From contig PMHI01000630.1 of NCBI GenBank assembly GCA_003156615.1, positions 4,471-11,411 of the forward strand: DNA of 6,941 bases, given 5' to 3'. The translations under genes and the position numbers were made by a program. Positions 1-6,170 of the stretch are shown one piece after another. Position 1 is the stretch's first letter. Each line of letters begins with the position of its first letter. The notes under the pieces were generated by a model. That model did no database searches and was not told the DNA's origin. It saw only the letters and a list, made by a program, of their open reading frames with translations. The DNA is from Acidobacteriaceae bacterium. Lineage in GTDB: Bacteria > Acidobacteriota > Terriglobia > Terriglobales > SbA1.

Positions 1-1
1 T

Positions 2-151
2 TTCGAGGACTCGGTAGTGCGAAATCGTCTGGCCGATCATTGGGCTGAAATGTTAGGACTGAGAGTGGTGCAAGTCAATGAAATGAGGAAGTTGGTTGCG
101 TCCCGAAGCGTCAGCTGGCGGAAAATCGCCAGGTTAGGGAACTCTCTTTAA
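2..151 (+). CDS. 3' end of an open frame, unknown product (partial)
   Basis: An open frame enters from the left edge in frame 2 and ends at TAA 149-151, giving 49 visible codons. I do not recognise the protein. The last 30 residues are basic, and the stretch MRKLVASRSVSWRKIARLG vaguely resembles the small helix-turn-helix at the C-terminus of serine recombinases (pattern SWRxIA), but the match is short and the expected residues after it are missing. Most of this tail (60-129) is also present as a diverged second copy at 1757-1826, where the frame is shifted and interrupted. The segment may therefore be a degenerate repeat or mobile-element relic rather than a functional gene end. The true start lies outside the window. 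Confidence 0.25.
   Translation, partial: FEDSVVRNRLADHWAEMLGLRVVQVNEMRKLVASRSVSWRKIARLGNSL
60..129 (+). repeat. Degenerate direct repeat, copy 1
   Basis: This stretch matches 1757-1826 in the same orientation. The core, 60-112 against 1757-1810, differs by five substitutions and one single-base gap in 54 aligned columns (about 89% identity by eye). It begins with TGAGAGTGGTGCA and ends with GTCCCGAAGCGTC. Beyond the core, similarity fades over the next 15-20 bases but still includes an A-run followed by CGC. The two copies bracket the secreted ExHG-protein gene. I do not recognise the repeat as a named family. Confidence 0.8.
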
Positions 152-172
152 CCGGCGAGCATTGAGTGCCGG
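152..172 (+). terminator. Short GC-rich hairpin directly after a stop codon
   Basis: CCGGC (152-156) pairs with GCCGG (168-172) around an 11-base loop, starting at the base after the TAA that closes the left-edge frame. There is no T-tract after it, so it is a poor intrinsic terminator. It may only be a chance structure in GC-rich DNA. Confidence 0.2.
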
Positions 173-308
173 CGCCGAACCAATTCTCGCAACCCCGGCC
201 TGGCTTGCGCCTTCCGAATGGGTTTGTCAATCAAGGGTTCGGCACCAAAGCGTTTTGTCGTAGCATACCGTCTGCCACGAAAGCCGCTTCTCGTTCGGCA
301 ATTAGGGC

Positions 309-314
309 AGGAGG
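309..314 (+). promoter_or_regulatory. Shine-Dalgarno sequence deciding the start at 320
   Basis: A perfect AGGAGG lies five bases before ATG 320. This favours ATG 320 over the in-frame ATG 34 codons upstream at 218, which would also place a long basic segment before the signal peptide. Confidence 0.8.
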
Positions 315-319
315 AGTCA

Positions 320-1537
320 ATGGAGGAACGGATACTCGGCAGAACGGTTTCTGACGCGCAATCTGAGAGCTGCGACAAGCGTCGAGTCCCTCGTTTAGGC
401 TGCGTCGTGTTGTTCCTGATGGTCGTGCTTCCAGCTGCGAGCCAAGCCCCGCCGACGAAGTCGATCGCCCCAGGATCAACCCCCGAGCCTGCCATCCCCC
501 CAATTCTTGGGGCCTTCGATAGATACGAAGTCGTGGCCATGCCAGAGGGGCATGGGATGAAAGATGTAGACGACTTCATTCTCTCTCTCATCCGCGATCC
601 GACGTTTCCCGCAAAGGTAAACGACATCGAAGTCGAATGCGGCAATTCGCTCTATCAGCCCGTTCTCGACCGTTACATCGCCGGAGACGATGTGCCTTTC
701 ACCGAAGTCCGCAAAGTCTGGAGAAATACCACGCAGTCTATGTGCGGGCGTTCTGGCTTCTTTGAGCAATTCTTTCCTCTCGTTCGCGCCATCAATGAGA
801 AGCTCACCCCAGCCAATCGCCTCCGTGTGCTGGCCGGCGATCCTCCCATTGACTGGGACCACGTCAAGACTTCCGAAGACGGGATGAAATTTTTCGATCG
901 CGAACCCAGCATCGTTTCTGTGATGGAAAAAGAGGTCCTATCCAAGCATCGGAGGGCTCTCATGCTCTTCGGCACATTTCACCTCCTGCACGGGGTGGAT
1001 GACAGCGCCGTGTCAACCTACGAGAAACGTTATCCCCATCTCACCTTTGTCATCAGTGATCTCGGCATCTACGACATGAACCGGACCGCCGCACCCATAA
1101 GCCCGTTCGCATTGTGGCCGAATCCGTCGCTGGCCCTAACCAAGGGTACCTGGCTGGGTGCCTTGATGCTGCGTGACATTTTCCCGCCGCCGATCATGAT
1201 CGACCGGGACTGCAAAGTGCACGTCAATTTTCCTCCCGGGCTGCAAAAACCGATGGAAGCCCTAGTCGATGCCTTTCTTTATCTTGGTCCTCAGGGGTTC
1301 AGGCTGAATGAGCCAATGCCCGCGGACATTGCACTGGATGCAGATTACATGACGGAACTGCAGCGGCGAGAGTCTCTGACGGGTTTTCCGGGCGAACCCA
1401 CCAAGTCGCTGAAAGACTCGAACCAGGAAATTGTGAAGGAGGCCGAAAACCCGCTAACCGGCGCGCCAAAGCAGCCCGACGCAAAAGACGTCGCACAAAG
1501 CTGCCTCGACCGAAACAAGCAAGGCAGTCCGCCTTGA
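320..1537 (+). CDS. Secreted ExHG-motif protein of the ChaN/TIKI/erythromycin-esterase-like fold (putative)
   Basis: A 405-residue protein starting at ATG 320, which has an ideal Shine-Dalgarno sequence, and ending at TGA 1535-1537. A basic patch (KRR, 20-22) and a hydrophobic segment (about 25-41) ending in AASQA suggest Sec export with cleavage near residue 43, although the n-region is unusually long. The mature part has VVAMPEGHG (E76, H78), IEVECGN (E106), the segment GDPPIDWD (173-180), LFGTFHL (H221) and DAFLYLGP (317-324). Paired Glu/His motifs of the ExH type, followed by a second Glu and a late His, recall the ChaN/TraB/TIKI/EreA group, where such residues bind metal or act in hydrolysis. 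I recall similar uncharacterised exported proteins from Acidobacteriota. The last 50 residues are polar and probably disordered. The substrate is unknown; hydrolase or metallo-hydrolase activity is inference. The gene stands alone, bracketed by a direct repeat pair. Confidence 0.85.
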   Translation: MEERILGRTVSDAQSESCDKRRVPRLGCVVLFLMVVLPAASQAPPTKSIAPGSTPEPAIPPILGAFDRYEVVAMPEGHGMKDVDDFILSLIRDPTFPAKVNDIEVECGNSLYQPVLDRYIAGDDVPFTEVRKVWRNTTQSMCGRSGFFEQFFPLVRAINEKLTPANRLRVLAGDPPIDWDHVKTSEDGMKFFDREPSIVSVMEKEVLSKHRRALMLFGTFHLLHGVDDSAVSTYEKRYPHLTFVISDLGIYDMNRTAAPISPFALWPNPSLALTKGTWLGALMLRDIFPPPIMIDRDCKVHVNFPPGLQKPMEALVDAFLYLGPQGFRLNEPMPADIALDADYMTELQRRESLTGFPGEPTKSLKDSNQEIVKEAENPLTGAPKQPDAKDVAQSCLDRNKQGSPP

Positions 1538-1559
1538 CCGAGGTTGCAGGCAACAAGGC
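1531..1559 (+). terminator. Hairpin overlapping the stop codon of the ExHG gene
   Basis: GCCTT (1531-1535) pairs with AAGGC (1555-1559), and inside it GTTGC (1543-1547) pairs with GCAAC (1550-1554), leaving an asymmetric bulge. The structure includes the stop codon. No T-tract follows, so it could stabilise the 3' end of the message rather than terminate it. Confidence 0.3.
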
Positions 1560-1565
1560 AATTCC

Positions 1566-1588
1566 TTGCGAAATTATTAACTTCGCAA
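1566..1588. terminator. Perfect 7-bp inverted repeat, candidate weak terminator
   Basis: TTGCGAA (1566-1572) and TTCGCAA (1582-1588) form a perfect stem around a nine-base AT-rich loop, 29 bases after the ExHG stop codon. A GTTTTT tract occurs about 13 bases later (near 1601), which is too far for a classical intrinsic terminator. It could be a weak terminator or a protein-binding dyad. Confidence 0.3.
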
Positions 1589-1756
1589 ACCAACCCTAGC
1601 GTTTTTCCCACCCTCCGCTGGAAAGGACACGTATGAGGTCTTCTCAGGTGAAAACAGTTTGCTGATTTTTCGGATGTGGATGAAAAGGCCGGAAAAAGGT
1701 TTTTTCCCGCCACTCGCTTCGCTGATCACTTCTGCAGGACGTTTGCTGGTCGCCAT

Positions 1757-1826
1757 TGAGAGTGGTGCAGGTCAATGAAGCTGAGGAAGTCGGCTGTGTC
1801 CCGAAGCGTCTGTCGGCGAAAAACGC
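1757..1826 (+). repeat. Degenerate direct repeat, copy 2
   Basis: Same-strand copy of 60-129, with the core at 1757-1810. Relative to copy 1 there is a one-base insertion near 1780, so the reading frame that is open through copy 1 is not kept here. It lies in gene-free DNA. Upstream of both copies a shared GATCA (35-39 and 1724-1728) and weak flanking similarity hint at a longer ancestral unit. Confidence 0.8.
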
Positions 1827-1975
1827 GATAAAGCATTCGGGGTTTTAAGTGTTTAACGGGCCAATCTGGGTGACCGAGATGCGAGGCGAGCTGAGTTTGG
1901 GGTGCAATCCCTCTCTCTCGTGTGGAATGCATATTTGTGGGGGCGCGTCGGGCCAACCCGGTCAAGTACTCGTTA

Positions 1976-1987
1976 CGTCAATTGACG
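1976..1987. promoter_or_regulatory. Perfect 12-bp palindrome CGTCAATTGACG
   Basis: A self-complementary 12-mer in the gap between the two convergent genes. It has the size of a dimeric regulator site, but no promoter or start codon is close on either strand, so a regulatory role is not supported beyond the symmetry. Confidence 0.25.
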
Positions 1988-2098
1988 ATTCGAGGCAACC
2001 TTTCAAAGCGGAGGCTTTAAACATGTTCTTACAACCGTCGACTCACTCGCGCACAATGCGGGCATGATCGACTGAGAGCCTCAACGAGCTCGCCCTGT

Positions 2099-3553
2099 CT
2101 AAGGCCCGAGCAACATCGCCGCGATCGCGTCCCCATAGCTGGTCCCGTCGCCAGCCGTCGGGATCACGTGACTTCCCTCCCCGAATTCGTTCCAGGCCTC
2201 GATTAGCACAAGCGGCGGCATGGGCGAGGGTTCGGGCCGAAGTTGGGGGTTAGCCGTGGTCCATGTAATCGCAGCTTGCGCGAAAGCGGCCACATCCTGC
2301 GGCGTCCGGCTATACCACATCAAGTCTCCCGAAATTGGCTCGGTTTCGTTCCATGGGCGGGGATCCCAGCCGGCCATCGCGGTCGGAATGAATGGGAGCG
2401 GACTACTCAGGGTGGCTTCGTTCCACGTCCACTGCCCGGCGGCGGAAAGAGTGGAGAAAGGGAGCATTCCGTTCACGGGCGGTGGCGCAAAAGGATAGTT
2501 GTAAAAGGCGATCGCGTCGTAACCATCGGCTTGCGCAATGGCGAATCCATCCGAGAGTGAATTCTGCCCCATTGTGCCGTCGGGCACCCCGAAGCCGCCC
2601 ACGACGTAGACACCGGAGAGACCCTGTGCCTGGGCGGCCGCGCGCAGTTGTTGGAGTGCGGCAGACACCGCGGCAGAAGTTCCGAAGACCGAGCGCATTT
2701 CCCCCACATCGATAATGAAGAATGCGGGTTTGCCGCTGATCTGCACGTAGTCGGGGTCAGTCATATAGCCAACCCACTCGCTCACGGCGGTAGTCCAATC
2801 GGTTGGTTGGACATCAAACGGAGGACCGTCCACATACAGGATGGCGTACTGCATGCCGTAGCGATCGGGCAATGCCTGAGTGATCTGCAGAGCGGAGTTG
2901 AGATTCTCGCCGGGATCGTTCACCGCGACGTTGAAGTACCAGTCGAAAACGAAAAAATCGATGCCGAAGTTGTGAGCCGCGGCCAATTGCTGTTCGACCG
3001 CGCATATCGAATTGTCCTGCCATGCGGAGAAGGGCTGGCGATCTTGATAAGGACCCAAGGGCAGACCCTGAAAGTGAAAGTTGGTCAGTGGACCGGACCA
3101 GCCGTCGAAATAATAGGCACCGAGGCGAGCGCTGGTTTGCCCTGAGGCGGGTGCGGAGGAGGGGATCACGCACGGGACCGCGAGATTCAGCACGGCCGAG
3201 GCACCGCCGCCCGGGGCAGGGTTCACGACTGTAACCGCGTCCGGGCCAGGCGCGGCAATAGCACCCGCAGGAACGGCGGCAGTGAGCAGGGCTTTGCTCA
3301 CAAACGTTGTCGGCAGGTTATTGCCGTTCCACTGCACGCTCGAATCAGAAATGAAGTTCGAGCCCACCACGCTCAGAGTAAAAGATGGCCCTCCCTGCTG
3401 GCTGCTGTTCGGAGATATCGCATCAATCGCAGGAGCCAGATTCGGTGGGCCGGTGGAGCCCCCGCCACTGCCGCCGCCGCCACAACCCAGTAGACTCATC
3501 GCGCCCAAAAAAACAACAACGGGAGTCACAAGGGAGCTTTGCCGAATTGCCAT
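2099..3553 (-). CDS. Lipoprotein with IPT/TIG domain and WbsX/GH99-like domain
   Basis: A 484-residue protein read from ATG at 3553 down to TAG at 2099. The signal peptide ends in the lipobox LLGC with Cys24, followed by a Gly/Ser-rich linker (GGGGSGGGSTGPP), so it is an outer-surface or periplasmic lipoprotein. Residues about 41-126 match an IPT/TIG immunoglobulin-like fold (ISPNSSQQGGPSFTLSVVG, VTVVNPAPGGG). Residues about 144-470 look like the WbsX/GH99-like TIM-barrel group: LGAYYFDGWSG (144-154), GIDFFVFDWYF (197-207), ISGKPAFFIID (272-282), GWDPRPW (395-401) and the hallmark EAWNEFGEGSHVIPT (452-466), whose acidic residues E456 and E459 are candidate catalytic groups. Relatives include GH71/GH99-type alpha-mannan-active enzymes and O-antigen cluster WbsX proteins, so it probably acts on polysaccharide; the substrate is unknown. 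The ribosome binding site is GGTGG, seven bases before ATG. No operon partner is visible. Confidence 0.88.
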   Translation of the reverse strand: MAIRQSSLVTPVVVFLGAMSLLGCGGGGSGGGSTGPPNLAPAIDAISPNSSQQGGPSFTLSVVGSNFISDSSVQWNGNNLPTTFVSKALLTAAVPAGAIAAPGPDAVTVVNPAPGGGASAVLNLAVPCVIPSSAPASGQTSARLGAYYFDGWSGPLTNFHFQGLPLGPYQDRQPFSAWQDNSICAVEQQLAAAHNFGIDFFVFDWYFNVAVNDPGENLNSALQITQALPDRYGMQYAILYVDGPPFDVQPTDWTTAVSEWVGYMTDPDYVQISGKPAFFIIDVGEMRSVFGTSAAVSAALQQLRAAAQAQGLSGVYVVGGFGVPDGTMGQNSLSDGFAIAQADGYDAIAFYNYPFAPPPVNGMLPFSTLSAAGQWTWNEATLSSPLPFIPTAMAGWDPRPWNETEPISGDLMWYSRTPQDVAAFAQAAITWTTANPQLRPEPSPMPPLVLIEAWNEFGEGSHVIPTAGDGTSYGDAIAAMLLGP

Positions 3554-3564
3554 GTGGTTACCAC
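3554..3564 (-). promoter_or_regulatory. RBS of the lipoprotein gene inside an 11-bp dyad
   Basis: Read on the minus strand, GTGGTAACCAC abuts the ATG at 3553. The GTGGT arm overlaps the ribosome-binding GGTGG and pairs with ACCAC. The single-base centre makes this a weak RNA hairpin, but it would work as a DNA or protein symmetry element. Confidence 0.35.
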
Positions 3565-3621
3565 CATACTTGATTTGATTGAACTTATGGACCCGATCGA
3601 CCAGTTCTCAATGCGTGTAGT

Positions 3622-3634
3622 CTGTTGACAACAG
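3622..3634. promoter_or_regulatory. Perfect 13-bp dyad CTGTTGACAACAG upstream of the lipoprotein gene
   Basis: Six-base arms CTGTTG and CAACAG flank a single central base, 68 bases upstream of the lipoprotein start codon. On the minus strand the dyad contains TTGTCA, a possible -35-like hexamer, but no good -10 follows at 16-18 bases. It is a candidate operator for a dimeric regulator. Confidence 0.35.
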
Positions 3635-3730
3635 CCATCAAGGGACTGCAGTCTCCCCCGCAGGTATTGACGCGCGGATCGCTCCAGTCTTGCTACTGAC
3701 ACGTGCCGGTTTGCGTCAAGATCATCTCCT

Positions 3731-3759
3731 GCGGGCTGCCCGGGGCATTATCGGTGACC
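3731..3759 (-). repeat. DNA-level repeat inside the ASH remnant, copy A
   Basis: The 29 bases beginning CTGCGGGCTGCCCG here recur with only a few changes at 4059-4087, a period of 328 bases. They encode the conserved TDNxxGSPQ strand of successive ASH units, so this is internal protein-repeat duplication, not a mobile repeat. Confidence 0.6.
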
Positions 3760-4058
3760 AGAAGTGTGCCGCTGTTGGTTTCCGCTCTTCTCGAACTGAA
3801 CTCGACATCAATGGTGCAAGAATCGCCGGCGCCCAGACTCGTACCACAGGTGTTGGACTCGGAAAAAGCCCCACTGGTCGCGATGCTGGTGATGCGCAAC
3901 GCTGTGCTTCCAAAGTCGTTCAACGTTGGCACCTGGTTTGCCGTGCACAAGCAGACAGGGAAGGGGTCCAATCTTTCATGGCAGGAAATGGACAGGGTCG
4001 CAGGCAACAAAGTGGCGTTCGGCCCTGAAACCATCCCAGTCCCAGTCAAGGCGACCGA

Positions 4059-4087
4059 CTGCGGGCTGCCCGTAGTATTGTCGGTGA
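4059..4087 (-). repeat. DNA-level repeat inside the ASH remnant, copy B
   Basis: Partner of 3731-3759, encoding the end of the preceding, mostly deleted ASH unit. It marks how much of that unit survives: the break with family similarity falls only about 20-25 bases beyond it. Confidence 0.6.
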
Positions 4088-4166
4088 TCGTTATCGGGGC
4101 GCGGGTGTGGTGAGGGGAGGGTTCGATGGCTGGCGGGTGGAAATCGAGCCCTGCCAGCCTCGGCAA

Positions 4167-4367
4167 TTGTGGAAATGGTCTAGGTCTAGGTCAACGAGTG
4201 CAAGTGGGTTCTAGTGGGTTTACGATCATCGACCCTCAACGAGTGCTTCTATGGTGATTTATCGCCAATTGACTTCGTGCCATCTTGAGATTTGCAGCTT
4301 TAGCGACCCGGCCTCCAAGCCCAACTAATGTTGTGAGACAATTCCTTCGAGTTTTCCAGCATTGAAG
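4167..4367. other. Intergenic leader of the GT-C gene
   Basis: About 200 bases between the divergent ASH remnant and the GT-C gene. It holds small direct repeats: TCAACGAGTGC at 4191-4201 and 4236-4246, and AGTGGGTT at 4203-4210 and 4213-4220. A TTGACT hexamer at 4269-4274 could be a -35 element, but the bases 17 positions on (TTGCAG) are a poor -10. The promoter of the GT-C gene probably lies here but I cannot place it. Confidence 0.4.
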
Positions 4368-6086
4368 ATGAATCTCGGCCTCTCGACTCGCCGGCAGAAT
4401 CTCGCTATTGGGAAGTCATTAGCTGGAGTGCCGGAGTTGCTCACGCCTCTGACCTTCTTCGTCGTGGCTTTGTGTTTAGGGGCCGTTGTCCTTGCCGTTT
4501 ACAGCCCCGCATTGAAGTTTCAATTCGTCCTCGACGATCACCGTTTCACAGGTGATCCGCGTATACAGTTCCCCGATCATGTTTGGGACTACTTTGCGAA
4601 CTATGTGTGGGCGCAATACACGGGCGGACCGCCGAGTTTCTATCGGCCTCTGTTCATCCTGTGGTTGAGGATAAATTTCATTCTGAGCGCCTTGTCTCCG
4701 TGGGGATGGCACCTGCTCAGTATCACGAAACACTTGGTAGTTGCGGTATTGCTGGGCTTACTGGTGCTGAGACTGCTGCGCGATCGCATCGCGGCGTTAA
4801 TCGCTGCGACTTTGTTCGCCCTGCATCCGGCGCAGACCGAATCCGTAGCCTGGGTTACCGTGCCCGATCCGTTGATGTCCGTGGGCATATTGGGTGCCGT
4901 GCTCCTATACCTCAAGTGGGTCGTGGTCCTTCCCGGTGGCCCAACTCACGAAAGAAAATCGCGCAAGACGGTGCGGACCAGGAAGGCCCCTCGGCCTCAG
5001 GCGTCCTGGCTAATCGCCTCCGCGGCTGTTTGCTTTGCGGCACTGTTGGCGAAGGAAACAGCCATCGTATTGCCTGCATTGATTTTTGTGTTGGCGCTGC
5101 TCACTCCTCAAGCTGAGAACGCCGATGCAGATTTTGGAGTTCGGCTGATGCTGGCGCTCCGGCAAACTGTACCGTTCTTGTGCGTGACGGTGTTGTACCT
5201 TCTGATGCGGGTCAATGCGTTGGGGGGGAAGCTTGGGTCACGAACCCAGCTTTTGCCTTGGAGCACCGTCCTTCTGTCGTGGCCTGCGACCCTCGGGTTC
5301 TACGTGAAGGTTTTGCTCTGGCCGGACCGCTCACGCGCCTTTGCAGATCCTACTCTGGCAGAGGAATTCTCTTTCCGGGGTGTCCTGATGCCGGTCCTGG
5401 GCGTCGGTTGCGCCATTGCGATCCTCGCGGTGGCATTGCTCTGGGCATGGAAAAAAGCGCGACGTGATCTTTCCCATCAAGATGCAGCGAATGTCGAGTA
5501 TGCCCTATTGATAGGCACGCTCCTGCTGGTGCTGCCAATTCTTCTCACGCTGGACCTGAACGCTCTCAACCCGGGAGACTTTCTGCATGGCCGATACGCC
5601 TACTTGCCCTCGGCTGGCTTGATGCTTCTGGTGGCAACAGCATGGCACCTCGCCGGGAAGCTGCGCGTTCCTTTGCTGTTTGCAGGGGGCCTGTTAGCCA
5701 TTGTGTTCGCTGCGCTGGCCGTCTCGCAGGAAAAGCAGTGGAAAGATGATTTGACGGTTTTCACCGTCGCCCACCAACTGGCGCCTCGCAATGCTCCAGT
5801 GGCTCACAATCTTGCCAATGCTAACGTGCAAGTGGCCCTGCAACTGGCCGACGACGGGCGATGCAGTGAGGCTATGCCAGTCTTTGAGCAAGTCAGTCAG
5901 GAGTACCCGCAAGATTGGTATGCATGGGCGGGTCTCGGGGATTGCTTTGTCCAAGGCAATAATCTCCCCAAAGCAGAGGAGTCGCTCCGTAAAGCTGCCG
6001 AACTGTCACACGACTCCCGAGTCACGCAGCAGTGGCAGGAACTGCGTGCGCACATGGGATTGCCGAACTCCGTTCCGCGTGATTGA
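4368..6086 (+). CDS. Multi-pass GT-C glycosyltransferase, TMTC/DUF1736-like, with C-terminal TPRs
   Basis: A 572-residue integral membrane protein from ATG 4368 (a TTG two codons earlier is possible; no clear Shine-Dalgarno sequence precedes either) to TGA 6086. About 12 hydrophobic segments cover residues 29-455. The GT-C signature is present: the acidic pair in FVLDDH (D56, D57) in the first external loop, FYRPL (91-95), ALHPAQTESVAWVT (151-164), LLAKET (226-231) and GRYAYLPSAG (408-417). This set matches the bacterial relatives of TMTC/PMT O-mannosyltransferases, which use a polyprenyl-phosphate sugar at the outer face of the inner membrane. A basic cytoplasmic loop with many Arg/Lys lies at about 195-211. 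Residues about 477-566 form two TPR-like helical pairs (AHNLANANVQVALQL; AWAGLGDCFVQGNNLPKAEE), normal in this family. The acceptor is unknown. The gene is solitary and followed by a candidate terminator. Confidence 0.87.
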   Translation: MNLGLSTRRQNLAIGKSLAGVPELLTPLTFFVVALCLGAVVLAVYSPALKFQFVLDDHRFTGDPRIQFPDHVWDYFANYVWAQYTGGPPSFYRPLFILWLRINFILSALSPWGWHLLSITKHLVVAVLLGLLVLRLLRDRIAALIAATLFALHPAQTESVAWVTVPDPLMSVGILGAVLLYLKWVVVLPGGPTHERKSRKTVRTRKAPRPQASWLIASAAVCFAALLAKETAIVLPALIFVLALLTPQAENADADFGVRLMLALRQTVPFLCVTVLYLLMRVNALGGKLGSRTQLLPWSTVLLSWPATLGFYVKVLLWPDRSRAFADPTLAEEFSFRGVLMPVLGVGCAIAILAVALLWAWKKARRDLSHQDAANVEYALLIGTLLLVLPILLTLDLNALNPGDFLHGRYAYLPSAGLMLLVATAWHLAGKLRVPLLFAGGLLAIVFAALAVSQEKQWKDDLTVFTVAHQLAPRNAPVAHNLANANVQVALQLADDGRCSEAMPVFEQVSQEYPQDWYAWAGLGDCFVQGNNLPKAEESLRKAAELSHDSRVTQQWQELRAHMGLPNSVPRD

Positions 6087-6151
6087 GCGACTCCCGGTTG
6101 AAGTGTCAGCAGTTTCGCGTAACTGTTGTTACCAAGGGGATTGCACTCATT

Positions 6152-6170
6152 GGCCCACGAGTGGCCTTTT
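6152..6170 (+). terminator. Candidate intrinsic terminator after the GT-C gene
   Basis: GGCC (6152-6155) pairs with GGCC (6163-6166), extended by an A-T pair past one bulged C, with a CGAG loop and an immediate TTTT (6167-6170). It lies 65 bases after the GT-C stop. The stem is short, and the T-run overlaps the stop codon of the opposing VOC remnant. Confidence 0.45.

Larger units (their letters stand above)
1538..2098. other. 561-bp stretch without a supportable gene
   Basis: This gap lies between two convergent genes. It holds the hairpin at the end of the ExHG gene, an inverted repeat at 1566-1588, the second copy of the degenerate repeat (1757-1826) and a 12-bp palindrome (1976-1987). 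Short open frames on both strands have no ribosome binding site and no recognisable family. The stretch is best read as decayed DNA carrying relic repeats. Confidence 0.6.
3693..4166 (-). pseudogene. Truncated ASH / choice-of-anchor-D repeat protein remnant
   Basis: On the minus strand an open frame of 157 codons ends at TAG 3693. From about 4105 leftwards it encodes tandem Ig-like ASH repeats typical of acidobacterial surface proteins: ITITDNTTGSPQSVALTGTG, then one full unit with STALRITSIATSGAFSESN, TCGTSLGAGDSCTIDVEFS and LLVTDNAPGSPQEMILTQTG. The first repeat has only its last strands. Upstream of 4105 the sequence (SPHHTRA and before) no longer fits the family; there is no ATG, the first possible start is TTG 4166, no ribosome binding site precedes it, and an in-frame stop lies at 4191-4193. 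The middle of the complete unit (CHERLDPFPVCLC) is also unlike the family. This is a headless gene remnant; the parent was probably exported, with many repeats. It lies upstream of the lipoprotein gene on the same strand. Confidence 0.72.

Noticed and set aside
218..319. N-terminal extension of the ExHG protein from ATG 218
   Set aside because: It would add 34 mostly basic residues before the signal peptide and has no ribosome binding site, while ATG 320 has a perfect AGGAGG at five bases.
148..645. Minus-strand open frame of 165 codons opposite the ExHG gene
   Set aside because: Overlaps the well-supported plus-strand gene, has low-complexity Arg/Ser-rich content and no family resemblance; a shadow frame.
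1691..1706. GGAAAAA/TTTTTCC inverted repeat as a terminator
   Set aside because: The stem is nearly all A-T with a three-base loop and would be too weak; far from any gene end.
1674..1778. Short plus-strand frame of 34 codons running into repeat copy 2
   Set aside because: No ribosome binding site, no recognisable motif, and it ends inside a degenerate repeat.
1726..1965. Minus-strand frame of 79 codons covering repeat copy 2
   Set aside because: No ribosome binding site or family; the equivalent minus-strand frame in copy 1 is not preserved, so selection for this protein is unlikely.
2648..3145. Plus-strand frame of 165 codons inside the lipoprotein gene
   Set aside because: Antisense shadow of a gene with clear lipobox and WbsX-like motifs; it has no motifs of its own.
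2079..4243. CCTCAACGAG at 2079-2088 and 4234-4243 as target-site duplication around the lipoprotein and ASH remnant
   Set aside because: A 10-base match is expected several times by chance in a window of this size, and no terminal inverted repeats or transposase accompany it.
4583..5116. Plus-strand frame of 177 codons inside the GT-C gene
   Set aside because: Out-of-frame shadow of a long membrane protein with conserved motifs in the other frame.
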